Positions 1 to 5,000 of a stretch of DNA of 5,000 bases are shown here, piece by piece; positions within the stretch are counted from its first letter, which is position 1; each line of letters opens with the position of its first letter. The notes below the pieces were generated by a model. It was not told the DNA's origin. It was given only the letters and a program-made list of their open reading frames with translations, and made no database searches. The position numbers and the translations under genes were made by a program. The DNA comes from Fidelibacterota bacterium (lineage in GTDB: Bacteria; Fidelibacterota; JAANXI01), in the NCBI GenBank assembly GCA_018263365.1, contig JAANXI010000168.1, forward strand, positions 1-5,000, written 5' to 3'.

Positions 1-11
1 TCTGTTGAGCG

Positions 12-57
12 CGAAGGCTCCGTGAAATCCTCGACAGACCCTCCGGGTATGCCTTCG
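12..57. repeat. Inverted repeat / hairpin upstream of the DUF2809 gene
   Basis: CGAAGGC at 12-18 is the exact reverse complement of GCCTTCG at 51-57. After a bulge at 48-50 the stem can continue with bases 19-22 against 44-47 (three Watson-Crick pairs and one G-T), leaving a loop of about 21 bases. No run of T follows on either strand, so it is not a standard intrinsic terminator. It could be a dispersed palindromic element or the tail of something that begins before the window. No open reading frame with recognisable content covers bases 1-137. Confidence 0.35.
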
Positions 58-137
58 GTTTCCCAAAACCCTTTTCATCTCAACATCTTGGCACATCTCA
101 TCCACAACAATCGCTCAATTTAGGTACAAAGTTAGTT

Positions 138-533
138 ATGAAATTTCGAACGCTGATATTTCTGACAATACTTGTCATCACCCCGCTGGGGTTCGGAACG
201 AAATTCTATTACGGCCCCGGCGAGTTTTGGATCCAGCACTACGGCGGAGGCGTGTTTTATGAGATATTCTGGATACTGGTGGTGACATTTCTAATTCCGA
301 AGGTTCGAACCTGGCTTGTCGCGTTTTTCGTCTTCCTAAGTACGAGTATGCTGGAATTATTGCAGCTCTGGCATCCGCCATTTCTGGAGTCACTGCGTTC
401 GCACTTTATCGGAGCAACAGTCCTCGGCGTGGGATTCGATTGGTGGGATTTTTTGTATTATGTCGTAGGATGTTTTCTGGGATATCTGCTTGTTAAGGGG
501 TATCACAATATTGTAAAAACCTCCGGTTCTTGA
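138..533 (+). CDS. DUF2809 family integral membrane protein
   Basis: This 131-residue protein belongs to the DUF2809 family (Pfam PF10990), whose biochemical role is unknown; it should sit in the inner membrane. Four hydrophobic segments are visible, at about residues 5-20, 37-54, 57-78 and 103-120. The family signature is clear: an MLELLQLWHP stretch at 71-80 ending the third helix, an SLRSHFIGA stretch at 85-93 in the following loop, and a GFDWWDFLYY stretch at 99-108 opening the last helix. The length suits the family, so the gene looks complete. The ATG at 138 begins the first helix directly, but no good ribosome binding site precedes it: the nearest AGG, at 122-124, is 13 bases away. It is separated from the next gene by 225 bases and is probably transcribed on its own. 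The family assignment is recalled from motif pattern, not searched. Confidence 0.85.
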   Translation: MKFRTLIFLTILVITPLGFGTKFYYGPGEFWIQHYGGGVFYEIFWILVVTFLIPKVRTWLVAFFVFLSTSMLELLQLWHPPFLESLRSHFIGATVLGVGFDWWDFLYYVVGCFLGYLLVKGYHNIVKTSGS

Positions 534-590
534 TACCACATTATACACAATAGTTTATCTGGATTAATCCATTCCTAAACTATTATTTAT

Positions 591-628
591 AGCGGATTCA
601 ACCCGCCTGTGGCGGACTTGAAGCCGCT
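591..628. repeat. Nested palindromic (REP-like) element
   Basis: An 11-base outer stem pairs 591-601 (AGCGGATTCAA) with 618-628 (TTGAAGCCGCT), with a single mismatch at 596/623. Inside it a perfect 5-base stem pairs CCGCC (603-607) with GGCGG (611-615) around the loop TGT (608-610). Only three bases (602, 616, 617) are left unpaired between the stems. No T-run follows on the plus strand, and the minus-strand exit (ATAAATAATAG) is A/T-rich without a clear U-tract. The shape is that of an intergenic REP or other palindromic unit. Partial transcription termination after the DUF2809 gene is an alternative reading. Confidence 0.6.
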
Positions 629-676
629 GAGTGTTACTGAATTTCTACCAAGTAATTCATATTTCTGATTAATAGG

Positions 677-691
677 GTATCAGGTAGATAC
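677..691. promoter_or_regulatory. Short inverted repeat upstream of the MFS gene (possible operator)
   Basis: GTATC at 677-681 and GATAC at 687-691 form a perfect 5-base inverted repeat around the spacer AGGTA. It lies about 70 bases before the transporter start, where an operator could sit, and efflux genes are often controlled by local repressors. However, no regulator gene is adjacent, and a 5-base repeat can easily arise by chance. No convincing -35/-10 pair is visible in the 534-758 gap. Confidence 0.15.
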
Positions 692-758
692 ACCCGAAAA
701 CCAATTCCACTTTTGATCTCATTTTCGTAGACTTGTCGACCGGGAAAATTGATACAAT

Positions 759-2051
759 ATGGGATTAATGGATACGAAAGAGAGAAAGAACGCAAACGGT
801 GAATCCTCGGAGATTCAGGGCATTAAGGGACTCCGGAATCTTACATGGCTGCTAACAAACCGAAACCTGTCCATGTTATTCTCCGGGCAACTCGTCTCCC
901 AGATCGGCGACAGCCTGTATCAAATCGGATTGATATGGCTGGTGCTGGATTTTACCGGCTCCAAATCCGCGACCGGGATTGTAGTAATGATATCGCATCT
1001 GCCTGTACTGCTTTTTGGACTGATTGGCGGAGTACTGGTCGACCGGTTCAATCGGCGCAACGTTATGGCAATCTCCGATGTGCTGCGTGCGCTGGTGGTA
1101 CTGGTAATCCCGGTGAGTTACTTCCTGGATGCTATGAGTTTATCCCTGGTCATTGCGGTCTCCTTCGTGATGGCATCTTTGGCAACCGTGTTTAATCCGG
1201 CCAGGGATTCGCTCGTTCCGGATCTGGTGACTAAGGCGCATCTTGTGAAAGCCAATTCACTGGTGCAGGTCACCAATTACTTTGCCATTTTTGCCGGGCC
1301 CGCCCTGGGCGCTGCCATCCTTGGAATTATCGGGATCGCCCACCTGTTTACCATTGATGCTGCTACCTTCATGGTTTCCTTTATTGCGATTATGTTCATC
1401 GCCTATCGTCCGGTTGTCACTGCAGACCAGGGTAAAAAAGGAACTGCCGGGTTACGGGGCCAACTGTTGGAAATTCTCCGGTATGTGCGGTCGGAAAAGC
1501 GCCTGGCCTGGCTCTTGGTACTGACGGCCATCAATAACTTTTTCATCATGGGACCGGCGATTGTCGGCACACCGATCTTTGTGAAAGAGGTATTAAACCA
1601 GGGAGCATCCAGCTATGCGCTGGTAGAATCATCGCTGGGATTCGGGATGATACTTGGCAGTATTCTGGTGAATTATCTGGTAAAGTACCTGGGCAAGGGC
1701 AAAATTCTGTTGTTGGGAATGATTTTCGATGGTGTAACTTATGCACTGGTGATGTTCACGGGGAGCTTATCACTTTTTATGGTCCTGATCGCGTTTCATG
1801 CCATTGGCATTCCGCATATTGTGGTTAGCAGAACTTCGCTGATTCAGGAATGGACCGACTCGGATAAACTGGGCAGGGTCTTCAGTCTGACGAATATGGC
1901 AGTGGTTGGAATGACTGCCCTGACCACCGGGGCGACCGGCTGGCTGGCGGAGTATGTTGGTATCGAAATCATCTTTGGAGTATTTGGTGTTTTGGGAATG
2001 GCGTGCGGAATCATCGGATGGATGAATCCGGATCTGCGAAACAGTAAATGA
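759..2051 (+). CDS. Major facilitator superfamily exporter (MFS_3 / Mef-EntS-like)
   Basis: The 430-residue protein has the length and layout of a 12-helix MFS transporter, probably a proton-driven exporter of a small molecule or drug across the inner membrane. Helices fall near residues 36-62, 72-94, 103-124, 126-147, 168-190 and 192-216. A charged cytoplasmic loop (217-247) follows, then helices near 249-275, 285-308, 313-334, 336-355, 374-396 and 398-421. Motif A is present between helices 2 and 3 (GGVLVDRFNRR, 90-100). NPARDSLVPDLV (146-157), followed by the LVKANSL stretch at 162-168, is typical of the MFS_3 branch that includes macrolide (Mef) and enterobactin (EntS) exporters. The cargo cannot be read from the sequence. 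An ATG at 768 is an alternative start that removes only three residues; ribosome binding signals are weak for both (GGGAAAA at 742-748 is rather far from 759). The next gene starts 10 bases downstream, so the two are probably co-transcribed. Confidence 0.92.
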   Translation: MGLMDTKERKNANGESSEIQGIKGLRNLTWLLTNRNLSMLFSGQLVSQIGDSLYQIGLIWLVLDFTGSKSATGIVVMISHLPVLLFGLIGGVLVDRFNRRNVMAISDVLRALVVLVIPVSYFLDAMSLSLVIAVSFVMASLATVFNPARDSLVPDLVTKAHLVKANSLVQVTNYFAIFAGPALGAAILGIIGIAHLFTIDAATFMVSFIAIMFIAYRPVVTADQGKKGTAGLRGQLLEILRYVRSEKRLAWLLVLTAINNFFIMGPAIVGTPIFVKEVLNQGASSYALVESSLGFGMILGSILVNYLVKYLGKGKILLLGMIFDGVTYALVMFTGSLSLFMVLIAFHAIGIPHIVVSRTSLIQEWTDSDKLGRVFSLTNMAVVGMTALTTGATGWLAEYVGIEIIFGVFGVLGMACGIIGWMNPDLRNSK

Positions 2052-2056
2052 GGAAG
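2051..2056 (+). promoter_or_regulatory. Ribosome binding site of the VOC gene
   Basis: AGGAAG at 2051-2056 lies five bases before the ATG at 2062 and fixes that start. Its first A is the last base of the transporter's TGA stop (2049-2051), so the signal is embedded in the end of the upstream gene. This supports co-translation from one mRNA. Confidence 0.7.
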
Positions 2057-2061
2057 TTCCA

Positions 2062-2472
2062 ATGAGAAAATGGCCAAAAAAATTATCGGCGGTGCAGGTG
2101 CGTTTAGCCAGACACACGAACAATCTTGCGGAAATTACCCGGCTCTACAAGGATGGATTAGGGTTGCCGGAAATCGGGTCATTCGAGAATCACAACGGCT
2201 ATTCCGGTGTTATGCTTGGACTGCCCGGTTTCGATTATCACCTGGAATTTACCACCCATGAGGAGCAGAAGCCGCTCCCACAGCCATCCAAAGAAGATCT
2301 ACTTGTCTTTTATATTCCCGATAATATCCGATACAATGAACTTATAGACCATTTGAAATCCGCCGGGTACAAGCCGTGGCCGTCGGAAAATCCGTACTGG
2401 AACGACAACGCTACCACGTTTGAGGATCCCGATGGAAGGCGGATAGTTTTGTCCAACACGGCCGGAATTTGA
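2062..2472 (+). CDS. VOC superfamily protein, YycE-like (glyoxalase/bleomycin-resistance fold)
   Basis: The 136-residue protein is a single vicinal-oxygen-chelate chain with two beta-alpha-beta-beta-beta modules, about residues 9-63 and 79-133. It resembles Bacillus YycE, whose function is not established: VRLARHTNNLAEI (13-25), YKDGLGLPEIGSF (29-41), MLGLPGFDYHLEFTTHE (51-67), LLVFYIP (80-86) and the closing FEDPDGRRIVLSN (120-132). H60 and E62 in the first module and the acidic cluster E121/D122/D124 in the second are candidate metal or ligand residues. VOC proteins may be metal-dependent enzymes such as glyoxalases and dioxygenases, or metal-free binders that sequester antibiotics. I cannot decide between these. 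Placement 10 bases after a drug-exporter-type gene favours a shared role in handling a toxic small molecule, but that is inference from context. Confidence 0.88.
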   Translation: MRKWPKKLSAVQVRLARHTNNLAEITRLYKDGLGLPEIGSFENHNGYSGVMLGLPGFDYHLEFTTHEEQKPLPQPSKEDLLVFYIPDNIRYNELIDHLKSAGYKPWPSENPYWNDNATTFEDPDGRRIVLSNTAGI

Positions 2473-2615
2473 TGTCGTCCGTAAAACGCCCCTTGCATCG
2501 AAGGATTTGATTTTTACATTTACCAATTCTGCGACACCCGATCCCTGAAAATACCTGATAACTGTCACCGGTGTTACTGCCCTGAGTGGGTAAGATACAA
2601 GCAAGTAAGACGTCT

Positions 2616-2619
2616 GAGG
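2616..2619 (+). promoter_or_regulatory. Ribosome binding site that selects the 2625 start
   Basis: GAGG at 2616-2619 is five bases before the ATG at 2625. An upstream in-frame GTG at 2586 would add 13 residues, but those bases contain this binding site and the extra peptide does not look like part of the family domain. The ATG at 2625 is therefore preferred. Confidence 0.65.
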
Positions 2620-2624
2620 TCGAT

Positions 2625-2939
2625 ATGGCTATCGAAACATTATATTTCAGTAATTTTAGCGATTACCTTGGCTCCAAAGAACTGGGCGCGCAGGCGAGGG
2701 AAGAAATCGCACTTCTCTGGAATGACTCACAACATATAATCTGCAATTTCAACGATGTCCACGGGATTACGGGCGCATTCGCCGATGAGGCCTTTGGCAA
2801 GATGTTCACGGAAAAGGGCTCACAGGAGTACGTGGATAAGGTGCGGTTTCACGACCAGAATCCACTCGTGAAAACCATCATCAAGTGTACGTTGTACCAG
2901 CGATACGAGCGGATGCAAAGCGGCGGCTGGCGGTTATAA
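2625..2939 (+). CDS. STAS-like protein, DUF4325 family
   Basis: This 104-residue cytoplasmic protein fits the STAS-like DUF4325 family (Pfam PF14213), related in fold to anti-sigma-factor antagonists such as SpoIIAA. Family members are thought to act in signalling, often next to or fused with ATP-binding kinase-type domains; the exact role is unknown. Visible marks are the opening strand and FSDYLGSKELG turn (11-21), a helix with AREEI (24-28), and the core strand-turn-helix NFNDVHGITGAFADEAFGKM (41-60), which ends with the conserved FADE..G pattern. The core differs from the usual one: N41 stands where Asp is common, and the Ser-rich turn reads T49-G50-A51. No partner kinase, sigma factor or HTH protein is in the window, so it may be an orphan or its partner may lie elsewhere. 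A 152-base gap separates it from the VOC gene. Its stop overlaps the stop of the aldehyde dehydrogenase on the other strand. Confidence 0.75.
   Translation: MAIETLYFSNFSDYLGSKELGAQAREEIALLWNDSQHIICNFNDVHGITGAFADEAFGKMFTEKGSQEYVDKVRFHDQNPLVKTIIKCTLYQRYERMQSGGWRL
2934..2939. other. Shared stop palindrome of two convergent genes
   Basis: TTATAA at 2934-2939 reads Leu-stop (TTA TAA) on both strands. On the plus strand it closes the STAS-like gene, and on the minus strand it closes the aldehyde dehydrogenase. Each gene's last Leu codon is the complement of the other's stop codon, so the genes overlap tail to tail by 6 bases and no space remains for a terminator between them. Confidence 0.9.
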
Positions 2940-4541
2940 TTCGTTGTCGCTTTCCCGGGGAATCCAGCGCTTGAAAATTCTCGGTATGATTTTGAGTGCA
3001 CCCCACAAACCTGCGATACGCCGGGTAATTGAATTGCCGTACAAAAGGGAGAGAATCGACTTGAGCCCATTGTAGAGTTTTTTACTGTACGGGTGCCACC
3101 ATAACGCCCGTTTGGAAAATGAGAGCCTGTCCTGAATAATAACCTGCGGCTCGGTCATCTCATCAAAACCGAAGGCCCCGTGAGTCCGTCCGATCCCCGA
3201 TTGTTTAAACCCGCCCCAGGGCGTTTCCGCCATGCCGTGACTCATCAGGTGATCATTAATGGTGACTGCACCGGATTCCAGTTCCCGGGCAATTTTGGCG
3301 GCGCGTTTTTTGTCACGCGACCAGACGGAACTGGTTAACCCGAAATTGGAATCATTAGTCAGGTCGATAGCTTCCCGCTCGGTTCGAAATTTCATAATCC
3401 CAAGGACCGGTCCGAACGTCTCCTCCCGCATGATTGCCATTTTATGCGTGACGTTGGTCAGTACTTTTGCAGAGATAAACTGTTCAGGTGGATTTTCCGG
3501 GGATAGTGATTCTGCTACAATATTTGCGCCTTCACGGACAGCCTCTTCGATGTGTCCATTTACAATGGCTATCTGCTCCTCTGTCGTCATTACACCGAAA
3601 TCCGCATACTCGTCTTCTGCCAGAGATGTCACTGGCCGCAGGTCTTCCACGTATGATTTCAGTATTCCCAGGAAGTCATCGTACGCGCGTTCATGCACAT
3701 ACACCCGTTCCACCCCGCCACACGATTGCCCCGAATTTTGCAGTCCGGCCCAGACGGCCCCGGCGGCTGCCCGTTCCAGATCGGCGTCACGGCAGACGAT
3801 CATGGCATCGTTGCTGCCAAGCTCAAGCGAAACCGGAGTGAGCGTCTCAGCGGAGGCGGCCACCAGATGTTTACCCACCGCGAGACTCCCGGTAAAAAAA
3901 AGTTTGTCAATCCCTTCCTCAAAAATAGCTTTGCCGAATTCACTGCCTGGCATGTTTACGTAATTGAATACCCCTTCCGGCAATCCGGCGGACTGGATAC
4001 ACTCCTCCAGTTTCCGACCGACCATCTGCGTCTCACGCGCCGCCTTCAGGATAACAGCGTTGCCGCTGAGGAGCGCGATAATGATCTCATGGAACGGGAT
4101 GGTGAACGGATAATTCCAGGGAGAGATAATTGCTACCACACCGAACGGAACGCGATGCAGTCTGCTCCGCTTATAGGAGAGAATAATATTGCCCGCCTTT
4201 AATTTCCGCGGCTGGAGAAACCGTTCGGCGTTTTTGGCGTAGTAATTTGCCGCGATGGAGGCGGAAAGCACCTCCGTGGCCAGCGCATCCACTTTGGATT
4301 TCCCGTTGTCCTGATGAATGGTTTCGGCAATTTCGTCGCTGTGGCCGACAATCCAGTCTCGTATTTCATATACGTATTTCGTTCTGTTTTTGACTAAGAG
4401 TTCCGCCCAGGTTTTTTGTGCGAGTCTTGCTTTTGCTATCACGTTGGAAAGTTCCGCTCTGCTGGTGATCGACGAATGTCCGATCACTTCGCCGGACACA
4501 GGATTGTAACATGCCGTCGCCTCTTGTTGTGATTTGTTCAC
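2934..4541 (-). CDS. Aldehyde dehydrogenase, ALDH15/22-like, with C-terminal extension
   Basis: This 535-residue enzyme should oxidise an aldehyde to a carboxylic acid with NAD(P)+. Family hallmarks are in order: SPWNYPF (140-146) with oxyanion Asn N143, LK (165-166) with cofactor Lys K166, FFTGSLAVGK (215-224), ELGSND (240-245) with general base E240, GQSC (271-274) with nucleophile C274, EETFGP (373-378) with ribose-binding E374, NFGL (399-402), and PWGGFKQSGIGR (441-452). Two sites depart from the norm: R169 sits where human ALDH2 has E195, and S243-N244 replace the usual Gly-Lys after E240. The catalytic core ends near residue 470. The remaining 65 residues are rich in Trp, Leu, Lys and Arg (WWHPY at 481-485) and resemble the tail of plant ALDH22A1. 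The start is GTG at 4541, with an in-frame stop at 4554-4556 and GAGG (4555-4552) ten bases upstream. It overlaps the GMC oxidoreductase gene by 4 bases, so the pair probably oxidises an alcohol stepwise. The substrate is unknown; a long-chain or lipophilic aldehyde is a guess. Confidence 0.93.
   Translation of the reverse strand: MNKSQQEATACYNPVSGEVIGHSSITSRAELSNVIAKARLAQKTWAELLVKNRTKYVYEIRDWIVGHSDEIAETIHQDNGKSKVDALATEVLSASIAANYYAKNAERFLQPRKLKAGNIILSYKRSRLHRVPFGVVAIISPWNYPFTIPFHEIIIALLSGNAVILKAARETQMVGRKLEECIQSAGLPEGVFNYVNMPGSEFGKAIFEEGIDKLFFTGSLAVGKHLVAASAETLTPVSLELGSNDAMIVCRDADLERAAAGAVWAGLQNSGQSCGGVERVYVHERAYDDFLGILKSYVEDLRPVTSLAEDEYADFGVMTTEEQIAIVNGHIEEAVREGANIVAESLSPENPPEQFISAKVLTNVTHKMAIMREETFGPVLGIMKFRTEREAIDLTNDSNFGLTSSVWSRDKKRAAKIARELESGAVTINDHLMSHGMAETPWGGFKQSGIGRTHGAFGFDEMTEPQVIIQDRLSFSKRALWWHPYSKKLYNGLKSILSLLYGNSITRRIAGLWGALKIIPRIFKRWIPRESDNEL
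4538..4541 (-). other. GTGA start/stop overlap coupling GMC and ALDH genes
   Basis: On the minus strand the bases GTGA contain the GTG start of the aldehyde dehydrogenase (4541-4539) and the TGA stop of the GMC oxidoreductase (4540-4538). A GAGG motif at 4555-4552 lies within the end of the upstream gene. This arrangement is typical of translationally coupled operon partners made in matched amounts. Confidence 0.85.
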
Positions 4542-5000
4542 TTTGAAATATCCTCACTCTTTTCAGATTGCGTTAAATTTGACTTGGCCGGGATCTTCGA
4601 GATAGCCCGTTCAGTCAGTGCAGTAATAGTGAGGGCGGGGTTGACTCCGGGATTGGCAGACACGGCCGAACCATCGCAGACATACATATTTTCGTATCCG
4701 AAGACTTGGTGGTCTTTATCGATGACGCCCTCCTCAGAATTCTTTCCCATAGTCACGCCACCCAGGATATGCGCGGTAGTCGGAATGCCAAACAGCATTT
4801 CCGTGGAGAGCATGGTCGGTTTCCCGCCGGTAATCTTTGCATACTTGTCCGCTAGTTCTTTCACCTCCGGCATGAAGGGAGTTGGTGTCTGGTCATCTTC
4901 TGGCGATGTTTTCATGCGAAACAGACCTTTGGTGAACCGGAGTGTGCTGTTCAGCGTCCGCATATACAGCAGGATTTGTGTGTGCTTTGACCAGTCCCGG
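4538..5000 (-). CDS. GMC family FAD-dependent oxidoreductase, C-terminal part (5' end outside window)
   Basis: The reading frame is open from the right edge, so the start and the FAD-binding N-terminal half lie beyond 5000; about 154 residues are visible. They match the GMC C-terminal domain (Pfam PF05199): an RDWSKHTQILLYMRTL stretch at the edge, AHILGG (around 4754-4774), the VFGYENMYVCDGSA stretch, and NPGVNPALTITALTERA, which closes the domain. GMC enzymes oxidise an alcohol while passing electrons to FAD and then to oxygen or another acceptor. The His codon at 4769-4771 and Asn codon at 4640-4642 occupy the positions of the catalytic His/Asn pair of cholesterol oxidase (His447/Asn485 in the well-studied enzyme). 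The sequence resembles the ChoD/cholesterol-oxidase-like branch, but a sterol substrate does not follow from that; long-chain alcohol oxidases are close relatives. It is first in line with the aldehyde dehydrogenase, which would take its aldehyde product. The promoter is outside the window. Confidence 0.9.
   Translation of the reverse strand, partial: RDWSKHTQILLYMRTLNSTLRFTKGLFRMKTSPEDDQTPTPFMPEVKELADKYAKITGGKPTMLSTEMLFGIPTTAHILGGVTMGKNSEEGVIDKDHQVFGYENMYVCDGSAVSANPGVNPALTITALTERAISKIPAKSNLTQSEKSEDISK

Noticed and set aside
88..116. TTGGCA (88-93) as the -35 of a promoter for the DUF2809 gene
   Set aside because: No -10-like hexamer lies 16-18 bases downstream; the sequence there is TCGCTC.
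733..758. TTGTCG and TACAAT as a -35/-10 promoter for the transporter
   Set aside because: The spacing is only 14 bases and the -10 abuts the start codon, which would force a leaderless message starting inside the gene.
2472..2510. Tiny 12-codon frame whose ATG overlaps the VOC stop (TGATG at 2470-2474)
   Set aside because: There is no ribosome binding site suited to it, no recognisable peptide, and such overlaps occur by chance; the family domain of the VOC protein is complete without it.
2566..2573. Palindrome CACCGGTG ahead of the STAS-like gene as an operator
   Set aside because: Only eight bases match and the flanks do not extend the symmetry; this is common by chance.
2586..2624. GTG start at 2586 giving a 117-residue STAS-like protein
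   Set aside because: The added residues cover the GAGG binding site for the ATG at 2625 and do not fit the family domain, whose first strand begins just after the 2625 start.
3259..3963. Long plus-strand open frame of 234 codons inside the aldehyde dehydrogenase
   Set aside because: It is fully antisense to a gene with every catalytic motif of its family. Its translation is Ser/Arg/Pro-rich with no recognisable domain, as expected of a shadow frame.

Overview
The window is ordinary bacterial chromosomal DNA, about half G+C by eye and densely coding. Nothing in it marks a phage, plasmid or insertion sequence, and I see no tRNA, rRNA or CRISPR array. The taxon cannot be fixed from 5 kb. Clear GAGG-type ribosome binding sites precede several genes. 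The mix of a DUF2809 membrane protein, a DUF4325 STAS-like protein and a GMC oxidoreductase/aldehyde dehydrogenase pair would suit an environmental Gram-negative heterotroph, perhaps of the wider FCB group. That placement is a guess.

Left part, plus strand. Bases 1-137 hold no gene I can support, only a hairpin at 12-57. A four-helix DUF2809 membrane protein follows (138-533). The 225-base gap after it (534-758) carries a strong nested palindrome (591-628) that looks like a dispersed REP-type element, and a weak inverted repeat (677-691). Next come a 12-helix major facilitator exporter (759-2051) and, 10 bases on, a YycE-like VOC (glyoxalase/bleomycin-resistance fold) protein (2062-2472). Those two look like one operon, with an efflux or resistance flavour. 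After a 152-base gap lies a small DUF4325 STAS-like protein (2625-2939).

Right part, minus strand. A 535-residue aldehyde dehydrogenase (4541 down to 2934) lies downstream of, and overlaps by 4 bases, the C-terminal part of a GMC flavoprotein oxidoreductase that runs off the window edge (4538-5000). Together they could carry an alcohol through its aldehyde to the carboxylic acid. The aldehyde dehydrogenase has a basic, aromatic C-terminal extension like the ALDH15/22 group. It also has Arg where the NAD-binding Glu of the family normally sits, which hints at NADP use.

The plus-strand and minus-strand blocks converge with no spacer: the stop codons of the STAS-like gene and the aldehyde dehydrogenase share the 6-base palindrome TTATAA at 2934-2939. 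I find no convincing undescribed system here. The best leads are the cofactor-site substitution and C-terminal tail of the aldehyde dehydrogenase, the shared-stop convergence, and the nested palindrome.
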